Of a DNA stretch of 64,000 nucleotides, positions 14,201 through 25,247 are shown piece by piece (positions within the stretch are counted from its first letter, which is position 1; each line of letters starts with the position of its first letter). The translations under genes and the position numbers were made by a program. Origin of the DNA: Melanocharis versteri (lineage: Eukaryota; Chordata; Aves; Passeriformes; Melanocharitidae); the NCBI GenBank assembly GCA_013397845.1, contig VZTG01004172.1, positions 99,742-163,741 of the forward strand, read 5' to 3'. Under the pieces are notes generated by a model. It was not told the DNA's origin. It did no database searches and saw only the letters and a program-made list of their open reading frames with translations.

Positions 14201-14473
14201 GCAGCTGCTCCCAGCTTTCCTGATATTCTTCTTTCCACGCGTGGAATTTCTGCTCTGGCTGCGTAGTTTGGTTTTATGGGCTGGAATTCTTGGCTTACAT
14301 ATAAAAGCTGTTTAATCAGCTGCTTTTGAACAAGGAGCTGCTCACATCCTGGGAGTGCATCCCCCTCTTGGGGCACCAAACCAACCCTGGGAGTGGCCAC
14401 GGGGCCACCTGGGCACCCCAGTGTTGGTGGCTCTGGAGGCTGCAGCCCCCTGGAGCAGGGGCTGGATGTGGGG
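11207..14473. other. non-coding DNA, nothing recognised
   Basis: No gene or repeat family was recognised. The open frames on both strands at 11588-12535 overlap one another in GC-richer sequence and lack domains. Confidence 0.55.
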
Positions 14474-14507
14474 TAGAAAATAGGAGTGATAGAAAATAGG
14501 AGTGATG
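14474..14507. repeat. 17-bp tandem duplication
   Basis: Two adjacent copies of a unit containing TAGAAAATAGGAGTGA occur here. It is a minor slippage-type duplication. Confidence 0.85.
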
Positions 14508-17500
14508 ATGTGGCTCTGCTCGTGGTTTACTGGGTTTTGTCTTTATCTGATGAAATTTGTCCTGTGCTGCTGGATAAGCTGAGCCCGTTCAGCAGCAATT
14601 TGTCTGGGCCTTCCTGGCATTTGCAGCCCTGGGATTTGCAGCATTGAAGGCCTGGAAATCCCCTGACAAACGGTCAGATTCCTCTCTTTCTGCATGGACA
14701 AATTTGTCAGCTGGAAAAGAGAGTAAATCAGTCAAAATGGATTGGATGTCTTCTTAAGAAAAATGGTTTGGTCCCCAGATTCTGAAAAAAACTTTGAGAA
14801 AATTCCATTGTGTGGTTTATTTGCTCACAAGATATCGAAGTGATGAGCAGTATGGGTGGGACAGAGCTGGCTGTTCATCTTCTATTGGCATGGCACAAGC
14901 AGTTTGAAAACCAGGAAAATGAGCACCCTGCTTAAATCCTGAATTTTCTGGAAATGGAGAAGGGCTCCTGTGTGGTGAGCAAGTGTTTCTGAGCCGTTCT
15001 GTTTGACCCAGCAGCACCTGAGGGCCTGAGGTTTTTGGGGGCCAGAATAACACACTGGGAAGGACAAATGATATTCCATCTTCTTTAGACTGAATTACTT
15101 TTCTAAAAGTGGTTGCTAATGCTCTCTTGCTGTGATATTTTAAGACCTACTCAAATGAATAACTGCTATACTGAAGAGACTTAATTACTGAAAGATAATC
15201 CAATAATGATTCAATGAATGACCTGTTCCATGAGATGGTGAAGTTCAATATGGTGAAAGAGCTTGGATTTTTTTCCTCATAAACACAAATTACTTAAGGT
15301 TGGTTTCATGCAAATGAAAAATCACCAACAAATTAATGCCAGAGAGGCCTAATTTATGGATTTTTCCCATCTGTTAAGAAGATATAGCTTATCTATATAA
15401 ATATATATATGTGATTATACATAAGCACAGAGCTGAAAGCACGGAGTTATTTGTGAGGTGCAGCTCCTCCCGATGAAACCTCAGCCCATGGATTTTCTCC
15501 TGGAGGTGCTTTGCCAGACATTGTGTCCTGCCTCTTGCAGAGCTCTGTGTCCCCAGCTGCTGGGATGATTAATGTCCATGGATTATCATCTTCCTCAGGT
15601 TTTGACACCTGCGCTTTTAACTGTGGTATAAAAGGGGATTGTGAGCCTCACAGGACCTGTGGTGGTTACAAAACACTAAAAGACAATATTGTAGCTAAAC
15701 TGGGACAAATCCTTTCAGATAACAAATCATTTTCCAGCCTCACCACACGAGTCCTGAAGCTGCTGTCCCCCAGCTGAGGGAGGCTGTGGTGGGCTGGGCT
15801 GCCCTGGGTGTGTTGGCTGCTTTGGTGCCAGTTCTGCCCAGCCAGAGCAAGGCTTTGGTGTCCAGGTGTTTGTGAAAGTAAAAACTGCAACTCTTCCAGT
15901 CTCACGTGTCAGGGAACAGGTCTGTCAAAGAATAAAGCTGGGCCTTTTCCATCCCACCTCAGAGGGGAGGAATCTCCATTTTGGGGCATTCTCACCATCC
16001 CCTTTGTGCCACTGTGGTCATCAAAAATTGCTGTGGCAGACCCCAGTCCTTTGTGCATTTCCTTCTCATTCATAGCTGCATCTTCTCTCACTTTCAGCTG
16101 TCTGTTATTCACCAGTTTGAATACATTTAACACTCTCCATCTTCACTCTGGAGAATGAACCTTTTCAAAATAATTACTCCCACTCATCTCCAGAGCAATC
16201 GATGGAGTGAATAAACCTGGAGGCTGCCAGAGGTTTAATTCAGCCCCATTTTCTAGAAAATATTTTGAAAGTGAAATGAATGGACACAAATGTAGGACTC
16301 AGTTAATGATGTGCTGGTGTGGCAGCAGAGCCTTTCCTTTTGAAGCTGTTTGTGCCCTGTATCAACACAGAAATAATGGGATGTTTCACGTGTGAGCTGC
16401 ATCCCAGCTTTGTTCATTTCTAAGGCTGAGTGGAAAGAGGAGGGATGGCACCAGAGGTCTTTGCTGCTCTTCCCGTGCCAGGGATAACTTCTCAGAAGGA
16501 CTGTCAAAGAGCACAGAGTTACCAGCAGTAAATTGGATTGGTGGATCGTGGTTGACATGGAAAATGTTACCCTTCTGATGTCTCTGCTTTTCCTGCTCTG
16601 GTGCTACACGAGCACCTTTTCCTCTCGGGCTGCCCGAGGCAGCTTTTCATGGCCAATAAACACAGGGAAGAGAAAAACTTACAAGGAACGTGCTGTAAAG
16701 CAGGAAATATCCTTCTGCAACAGCTCCTCTCTCCTTCCTCACAGGAGAGTTTGGTGCAGTTTGGTTGCTGAATGTGCCAGCTAAACTCAATCAGATGAAT
16801 TATTAATGCTTTGTAGGCTGCTTCTTTCAAGTGGCTGAGCCGAGGCAGCTTCGGTGGGGCGTGTGTAACTCCAGCTCTCAGCAGCAAAAATAGACTGCAG
16901 GCCTCAGAGGAATGGGAAGCTTAACAGACTATTTTTGTCAGCACAGTTTTAGTTCTATTATGTGTTATTTTGTCAGAGTGGATGGGGTGGATTGTTATTT
17001 TGGACGTAGTGGGTGATCTGACTGAAAAACCACTTCTGTTTCCTTTCTATATGTCACAAGCTGCTTCAAGTTAGCAGCCCCATATTCCAGGATTGGATCC
17101 CTGAGCAGAAGGAGATAAATGGGATGCTGGGGCTGTTTCACGGGTTCACTTCCAGCCTCTCTTGCTTCCACCAAGCAACCACATTTCCAAGGGAGAGGAT
17201 TTGCTCTTCATTAACAACTCAAGGTCAAAGCGGTTGAAAATCTTTCTCTTTATTAACCTTTCTTACTGCTGGTATTTAATTGGATTAATTAATTTGAGCA
17301 CACAGCTCCTCCCCTAACATTCTGCAGTCCCTCTGCTGCACCCCCGTGCCGAAGGCTCTGCATCCCTGCCTGGGTGCCCCGGGTTGGTGGTGCTGCTCTG
17401 CCAGAGCTCCTGGGGCCCTGCAGTGCCAGCAGATAAATCCAGAGTCAGGAGGAATGATGCTCTTGCAGGGCCTTTAGAAGGGTTCGAGGGTCTTAGTACA

Positions 17501-19056
17501 GAGTTTATGTGCTGGGGCTGTTTCCTGCACAGGATAAATGCTTGTTTGCACCCATGGCTGCCTCAGTCCTGGCTAAATTGGGTCAGGTTTTGTCCAGTTC
17601 TTTACTGAGCATCACTTCTTAGGCTGAGGATTTTGCTATCAGCATCAAGCTGGGATAGAAATGAGTTCATACACGTTTCCTGTGTTTCCATGAGTACATG
17701 GAAATGCATTTGGCAAAGCCAGTGGGGAAAGTACTTTCTAGTTGTTCTGAATGGTGTCTTTCACATGGGATTTGTTGCATTTTGTGTGTGAATAAAAATC
17801 AACGTTTGGGAATTTGTTCTGTTGGCAGTTTGAGTAACTGCTTGGTCTGGAGCATTTGTGAGTGATGCTGAACACACTGACCTTGTCACACTTGGGCGAG
17901 GTCAGACTGGCCCTAGAGATTTTTGAATGCTCTTTTTTAGATCATGGCAGCCTTATTTTCTGCCATGCTCAAGATGCTGGTCTTGAACACTTCACTTCTC
18001 CTCTGAGGTAAAGGGTGGTAGAGAAAATCTCAGCCTGTTTTGTCTTTGGTGTGTTTTATTCCTTTCCTTCCCAGGCTCTCAGATTTATGGGGACTGGTGG
18101 AATAATTTCCTGCCATGCTGTGCTTTGCCAGAGCCTTGCCCTTCTCTTGGTGCAGTGCATCATCCCCTGCAGGTTTTGTGACATCTGGTGGCTGACATAT
18201 TTTGAGATATTTCAGAATTCCACATGAATCATTTTATTTGCTTCCTTACAATTTTGGATGTGCCATCTTGTCAGTGGTGCTAACATTTAAGCTCTCTTTT
18301 AATTTACACTATTAAGCCACAAGGAAAACAATCAAATACAGCAACTAAACGTGGATTATCTTTATCTTCAGCCTCTGTGTTGTGCTGATAAATTAACTTA
18401 CAAGCTATTCCATTCAAGGCATGACCTTTTTCTTTCCCTGTGCTTATTAAATGCAACAAATAATACAAGTTCATGAACCCCCAAATTACTGCTACAAGTA
18501 ATTTTTTTAAATGAATAAACAACTTTGCTCTGAATGGAGGGGCAGAGAGAACAGGAATTACATGCTGCACATGAGGAAGCTCTGCACCAATTTTAGTTAT
18601 TTCATCTGGCTGTAACAGTAACCTGTGTCCCCCCAAGCAAGGACAACTGTGATAAAAATTAGAAAACAACTTGTTTCCACTTCCTGCGTTTTTGTTGTCA
18701 ACTCCACCTCCCACTTTTGTTCTCTCTGAATTTCAAGGCTTCACATCTGGTCTTGTGTTAATTGCCCCTAAAAAACCTGTCTTTATTGGAGGAATCACAA
18801 ATCTTGTAATCTGCCATACCTGCTAATTAAATTCCAGCTGACTTTTGATGTTACAGAAATAAACATTTCCCTTGCATTTTATTCTCTCTCTTCAAAATGA
18901 ACTATGGAGTAGTCCTTGCAGAGGCAGATTTCAACTGCAAATGCTATGGAATAATTTTACATTAAAATTATTTCTTTTAAGGCAAAAATATCTTCAAAGT
19001 AGAGGTGTGGAGAGAATTTGGAAAGGGATGAAGGGATGTAACAACTGAGTTGGATT
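14508..19056. other. non-coding DNA, nothing firm
   Basis: No supportable gene is present. A small (AT)-rich tract reads TATATAAATATATATATG near 15396-15413. One open frame at 15511-15777 follows a fair 3' splice-site-like tract (see findings) but is unidentified. A homeodomain-type AT tract lies at 17270-17302. Confidence 0.5.
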
Positions 19057-19126
19057 GGGTTTGTTTTTTGGGGGTTTTGTTGTTGGTTTTTTGGGGTTTT
19101 TTTGGGTTGGTTGGGTTTTTTCTCTT
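19057..19126 (+). repeat. G/T-rich low-complexity tract
   Basis: The plus strand is almost pure G and T, with alternating runs of three to five G and four to seven T. The open frames over it give only Gly/Phe/Val/Trp-rich translation, an artefact of composition. The G runs could fold, but the loops are long. Confidence 0.85.
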
Positions 19127-21588
19127 CTTTTCGGTAAGAATGAAAACTTTCTCTTTAAAGATTTTCCTTTATTTTCGTGGTTTCATGTGCCTGGCTTTCT
19201 TCTGTCGGGGTTGCTGTTCCAAGGGAGATGTTTAGAGCCTAATCAATATTAGAATATTCCTTTGAACTCTGGGGTCTGAGATGAGAAGAACTCTTGGTCT
19301 GATTAGCAGTGGCTTTGCAAAATCAAAACCTGACACAGGTTTTACAGGTTGCTGCTATTGATCTGGGGAAGTTTTGGTTTTTCTCCAAGCTGTGACCTGA
19401 AGTTTCCGAGCTGTCTCCGCTCCACACCATATGCAGTTCAATCTATAAGTATTATTATTCATGGAGAACGTATCCCACAATTATAACAACGTTTGACCGT
19501 GACGTTTTTCCTTTCTCCACAAGAATTTTTGCAGATGAACACATTGTTGAACCCACTCACTTGGTGTGTATAACAGATACACCTTAAGTAGCTGGTTTGA
19601 ACTTCGCCTTTCATCTCCATTGATTGGTACCAAAGGAGGTGTGAGCTTTCAGCGAGCCTGGGGGTGTGTGAAGGAGGAATTCCTGGGGAAGGCATTGATC
19701 CCTGCGTGGTTCAGGAATTCCTTTCTCCAGGACAAGGCTCTGCCAGGGGCAGCGTGAGAGGAGGAGTTTGCTGCAGCACATCAACTGCAGAGGGCAAGTT
19801 TGGACTGTGTTATTTCAAGGAGGCCTCTTCATGGAGCTCCTTATTCCTCATGGGAGCACTGGGGGAAGATCCATTTGGCCAAAATGCTCCCTGGGAACCG
19901 GTGCACTCGGAATTTGCTGGCTGTGCCCCAGGGCCGTTGCTTCGGCCCCCAAGTGCCAACTTCCATTTTGAAGAATTTGAGGATTATCCAGCAACAGAAA
20001 TGTCATTCTTTGAGGAGGGATAACACTGCTTTCTGTTATTTACCCATTTTCCACCCAAGAATCAGCTCCCAGCTCAGGTTTTTCCCTCCCCTGTGCCCCA
20101 GGGGAGGATTTCTGGTGGTGAGGAGAGCAGGGGGTGGAGGCTGTGCATTCATGGGTTGTTGTCCCCAGTGACCAGAGAACATGGGGCTCTCTAACGAGCT
20201 CCTTTAGCTGCTTAAAGCTGATGGTTTAATTTTATCTAGACCTTACCAGGATCTCGTGGCAATGCAAACTCCTTTTGAAAGTCCTGTGATATCAGCCCTA
20301 CGTCCCAGCACTGTATTTCATTGCAATTTTAATGCACAACATGTTCTGCACATCCTTTCTAAGCTCCTCTTACAGAAATGTATCAAATTCCAGCCCAGAA
20401 GTATTCTCTCTTTTGAGATCCATCAATTTACCTCTCATTCTATATCTTGGAAAAGCTCTTCAGACACCCTTGGGATGAAAATCTCCTGAATATATAGAGA
20501 AATGATTTTGCTGTTGCTTTACATGCTTGACTTCAGTTGGCTTTAAGCATCAATGCAAGTTGCAGCTGCTCGAGAAATGAGGATTCAGGTTTTTCAGATC
20601 AGTCGTCCTCACTCGTATACCTGTACTCGGATTTTTTCCTGCCATTTGTCAGTAAAACATTCACATAATTCCTGGCCTAATCAACAGGAGGAGTTAATGG
20701 CACTGAATGCACAAGTGGTGTTGCTGTGGGTAGAAAATAAAAAGCCATTTGCAGGCATGCAGGGCACACAAATGAGGAGCCTCATCATGTGCCAATATTG
20801 TACCCCTGTGTGGAGGCCTGAGAGTCCCAAATCAGGCACACAAACTTGGGAAGCAGCTCTTTGCAGGTGGAGTTTGGGTATTTACTGCTCTATAATCACA
20901 GGTGTTTGTCATCGTACACATTTATTTAGGCTCGGAATGAAGAAAACCAGAGGAGTGAGGCTGCTGAAAACAGAATTTGAAAAATATTTAAATGAAAAAT
21001 GAGATTATAAAAAGCTGGTTTTGTCAACTTCTCAGGCAACTGGAATATGAAATGGTCTAACATCTACATGTATTAAATGAGATTAAGTGCAGAGTTTGAA
21101 ATGGAATCAATATAGATTTCAGGGGATAAAAGGATTACGATGAATGAAAAACAAAGCCGAAGGTGCCAAGTAAATAAAATACTTCCAAAAAATAGACTAA
21201 AATTTACATTGCTATGGACCTTCTGCCAGGGGATTTTATCTTTGGCTGACTAATTGTATCCATTAATTACATTTAATGGTGGTGAGAAATGCACGGTGGT
21301 GTTTATTTTGAAGTTTAGCCCAGCACCAGTAGGATTAAAGCAGCTGCAGGAGTAAATATTGGGGACACAACTGGCTCCTTGGGAAGCTTTTTTATCATCT
21401 GCATTTCTCTCTGTATTACCTGGTGCAGGTGAGAGTTCTTGGGCACGGCAGAGACCATTCCAGTCCCAGCCAGGACATGGGGGTTTGCTGATGAGGAATG
21501 GGACCAGTGAGTGAAACCCACTGAGCTCAGAGGGGTCATTCTCACAGCTGGGGTGGTGCCAGAGCTCTGGGGCCCTGCCTGTGGCTCC
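19127..21588. other. non-coding DNA, nothing recognised
   Basis: No gene was recognised. The 149-codon open frame at 20553-21002 has no identifiable domain. AT-rich sequence at 21236-21290 contains homeodomain-type cores and could be conserved, but this is untested. Confidence 0.5.
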
Positions 21589-21938
21589 TGTGGATACAGA
21601 GGTGTTCCCCTGTGGATATTGAGGTGTTCCCCTGTGGATATCGAGGTGTTCCCCTGTGGATATCAGGCTGTTCCCCTGTGGATATGGAGGTGTTTCCCTG
21701 TGGATATCGAGGTGTTCCCCTGTGGATATGGAGGTGTTCCCCTGTGGATATCAGGCTGTTCCCCTGTGGATATGGAGGTGTTCCCCTGTGGATATGGAGG
21801 TGTTCCCCTGTGGATATAGAGGTGTTCACCTGTGGATATCAGGCTGTTCCCCTGTGGATATCAGGCTGTTCCCCTGTGGTATCAGGCTGTTCCCCTGTGG
21901 TATCAGGCTGTTCCCCTGTGGATACAGAGGTGTTCCCT
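21589..21938. repeat. 22-bp minisatellite, 16 units
   Basis: Units begin TGTGGATA or TGTGGTAT at 21589, then every 22 bp to 21875, then at 21896 and 21917 after two 21-bp units. Two types are interspersed: a G type containing GAGGTGTTCC and a C type containing CAGGCTGTTCC. Degenerate units follow to about 21962. Three 22-bp units equal 22 codons, so long repetitive open frames exist on both strands. They are by-products of the array. Confidence 0.97.
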
Positions 21939-21962
21939 GAGCACATAAAGGTGTTCCCCCGT

Positions 21963-24960
21963 GCCCGTTCTGGCTGTACGTTCCCGTGTCTGTCCGTGCC
22001 AGGAGCAGGGCCCTGGAAGGAGCTGGAGTTAACCCCTGCCCCGAGCTGGCAGCAGGGATCCAGTTTGTGGCCATTTCTCGTGTTGTTATGGCAACAGGCC
22101 TGCAATGAGTGGTGTGTGGGGATGGGGCTGTGCCCCCTGCTCCCCCATCCCCCGTGGTGTGGGGAGTGTTGGGGTCAGGCTCGTGGTCCTGGCCTTCAGC
22201 AGAGTTTGGGGCCTTTGGGCATGGGCTGTGTTTGAGTGGGATTTACTTGTATTTACACGCTTGGGGAGTAGGAAATGGAATTTTTTGTGCTCTCCTGAGA
22301 TCCAGCTCCAGCTCCTTATCACGGCCTCGCCTTCCACCACCAACTCCAAGGTCGTCCCTGATGTTCCTCTGTGCTCCTCCCTCTCAGTAGTGCCCTCCTT
22401 GACTCTGTACTCTGCCCAGGGATTTTCCTCTGATAGTCCTCTCTCCATTTTCCCTTCCTCTGCCCAGTTGTTTTCTACCACCCACCCTTCTGGAAGGCAC
22501 CGACCCCAAATGCAATCCCACCCAGCCTGGGGTCTCCAGGCCTGCACTGGTGGATCTGTGCAGCTCTGGTGGGAACAGCTTTCCCTGAAAGGAAGGTCTC
22601 AGCTGCCTCATAAACCCTTCCTGTGGTCCCACAAGGAGGAAGGGGACAAGGGAGACTTTTCCATGCCCCTTTCATGGAATGAAGCAGCCCTGGAAAGGCT
22701 GAGGGCACCTGGCCCCTGGAAGAGCTGGTCCTAAGGAAGCAAGAGCTGAACGTGAGCAGTAGCTCTGGCATTTAGACAAGGAAAAGGTTTTGTGTCCCTA
22801 AAGGGTTTTTTGAAGGTCCTGGCTGGTGGCTGTGCAGGCACAGGGGGGAGTGGGAGGTGGGCATGACACAAGAGCCAAACTCCAAAGCTTTGCTGTGTTT
22901 TCCTGACATTCCCCCGGCGCAGGAGAGCTCCAGGGAGCAATCCCTGTGCCTGCTGTGGGGTTTGCCAGGAGCACACACCGTGTTCCATGGCTGCCTTCCT
23001 GTGGGGATGGATGGATGGGTTCTCAGTTTTACGTGTTATTTTTGGTCATATGCTCATTGTGGATATTTTCTAGTTCATTTCTCTGTCTAATAGTTCCCAG
23101 GTTCCAGCCTGCCCAAGAGCCAGCTCACAGCAGTCCCAGGTTTTGATGCTGAGGGACTGCAGAGCTGGGCACGGAGATTTTCTTCTACAAATGACTCTGA
23201 GGGAGGGAGGATTTACTCTTGTAATGTGCTCAGAGGGGGAGAGAAAAGAGCAAATGATCAAATAAGGACTGCAAAGTCTCTTCTGTTTGATTCTGACACA
23301 GGCTGGGGCATCCTTAGTGTGAATTTTTCCCCTTTAGATCTTTTCCTGTGCCATTTGCTGGGATTTCTGATCATCCTCTTCATGGGTGGTGGCTGTGTAT
23401 GCCAAAAACATCTTTAGAGTAATTACCCACTACTTCTGCATCCATGCCAATAGAATGCTGTGCCCGTTTTTCCTGCTCCACTCTGATCTCACGGCCATGT
23501 GAGTCTTGAATGCAATGGGGAAGAAGAGATCAACAGTGGAATACTACTTCTGCTTGGGATGCAGGGACATCCGAGCTTCCTTTTGCTCTTCTTTCTAAAA
23601 ACAGATCAGCTGCCTGCTCCTCCCTTTCCTACTCCTCCTCTCCTCAGCTTGGCTGCTTTCCTCCTCCCTGTTTTGGAATGGAGATCAGGCTGAGTCAGAG
23701 TGAAGTTTGTCAGATTCCGAGGAAAATAACTCCCAAACGGCTGGGCCTGCTGCTGATTGCTGCTGGTGATGGCTCAGGGAAGAGCTGGGACAGGAGAGGG
23801 CAGGGCTATCCTAGGGGAGAGCTGCTGGCACTCAGATCTACAGCAGCCTTTGCTTCACCTCCGAGGTTCAGTTCAAATTAGATGGCACTAAAACCTCATG
23901 AATCCTCTCGCACAGTTTCAGCACTAGCTGCCCTGATATCTTCTAGTCGCCTGTCTTAACAAGATTCCTTTGGCTGTGCACATTCAGAAGATGAAAATCG
24001 TGGGGTTTGGATGGATGGTGGTGTTAGATCATGAATAATGTTGGTATCAAAAGCTGCAAGTCAAAACATCCCGAGAAATCCAGCAGATTTCGAAGGGCTT
24101 GGCTTTGGCTCCTGCCTGGAACTGAAAGGCTTTGAGGTTTCTGTCTAACAGGAGCCAGGATAGGGAGGTGCACTGTGACCTCCAACCTTCCACAGGAAAT
24201 CTGTGATGGTTCTTAAAATGTGAGAAAAAAATGGTTTATACAGACCTGTGGAATTAGCAGAGGCTGTAGTGAGAAATATAATTTGGTTTTCAATCTGCAG
24301 TCACATGCAATTGCTTGTCTTTGATTTGAGCAAAATGTATAGCTTGTTGTCATGGCAGTCATTAAATGCTGCTTTTCTTTTGGCTTTGCACCATTTTTTC
24401 CCAGAGTTGTATTTTATTCATTAACTATCATTCTTTATCAGTAACTGCAGTCTAAAATGTCAGTTGTAGTTACTGCCCTTTATTTTACCAACCCATCCCA
24501 AGCTGTGCGTGGTTGTTCAATGACCTATAACAAAGTCCTGTAAAAAACCAACATGAAAGCCATGAAGTTCTGTGGTTAAAACTGGCCGAATGTGATGGAG
24601 TTATCCAGGACGTCCAACAAAATCCAGCACGGACATCCTGTCTTCCTAATTTTTACTGGACGCTTTAAAACCCGTGAATTGCAGGAATTTTCCAGGCTTT
24701 TGTTGGTGGTGCTGTGAATGAGCCCCCTGTGCCTGTGGTGTTTTGGGAGTTTTGGGAGCAGCAGGGCAGGAGCCACCGGGGTGCCCACAGCAGGGTCTGG
24801 CCCCGTCAGAGGCTGGACACCATCCATGGGTCAGCCACCACCAGCACAGGCGGCTCCAGCTCCCTGCAGCCACCTCCAAACCCTGCCTGGGGCTGGCAGA
24901 GAGGCACAGAGCCCAGCCACGCCCGGGGCTGCTCACCACAGCGGCAGCGCTCACCACACG
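21963..24960. other. non-coding DNA, nothing firm
   Basis: No gene is supportable. The 209-codon frame at 22105-22734 has low-complexity composition and no domain. A palindromic X-box-like motif lies at 22082-22095 (see findings). Confidence 0.5.
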
Positions 24961-25247
24961 GAGTAACCCTTACGTACAGCCAATTCCGTGTAGCACAGTG
25001 TGAGTAACCCTAACGTACAGCTAACTCTGTGTAGCACAGTGTGAGTAACCCTTACGTACAGCTAACTCTGTGTAGCAGAGTGTGAGTAACCCTCATGTAG
25101 AGCCAACTCCGTGTAGCACAGTGTGAGTAACCCTTACGTAGAGCTAACTCCGTGCAGCACAGTGTGAGTAACCCTTACGTAGAGCCAACTCCGTGTAGCA
25201 CAGTGTGAGTAACCCTCACGTAGAGCTAACTCCGTGTAGCACAGTGT
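24961..25247. repeat. 41-bp minisatellite, seven units
   Basis: Units starting GAGTAACCCT begin at 24961, 25002, 25043, 25084, 25125, 25166 and 25207. A partial eighth starts at 25248. Units 1-3 carry GTACAG where units 4-7 carry GTAGAG. Units 4-7 alternate GCCAAC and GCTAAC, hinting at an 82-bp higher-order dimer. Four of the seven units contain the palindrome TACGTA. Confidence 0.97.

Noticed and set aside
21542..22235. Repetitive open frames (plus and minus) over the 22-bp array.
   Set aside because: A 22-bp unit repeated three times equals 22 codons, so the frames are by-products with no domain.
25002..25020. TAACCCTAA inside the 41-bp array, like telomeric repeat.
   Set aside because: It occurs in a single unit as a point variant of TAACCCTTA. 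There is no run of TTAGGG/CCCTAA hexamers.
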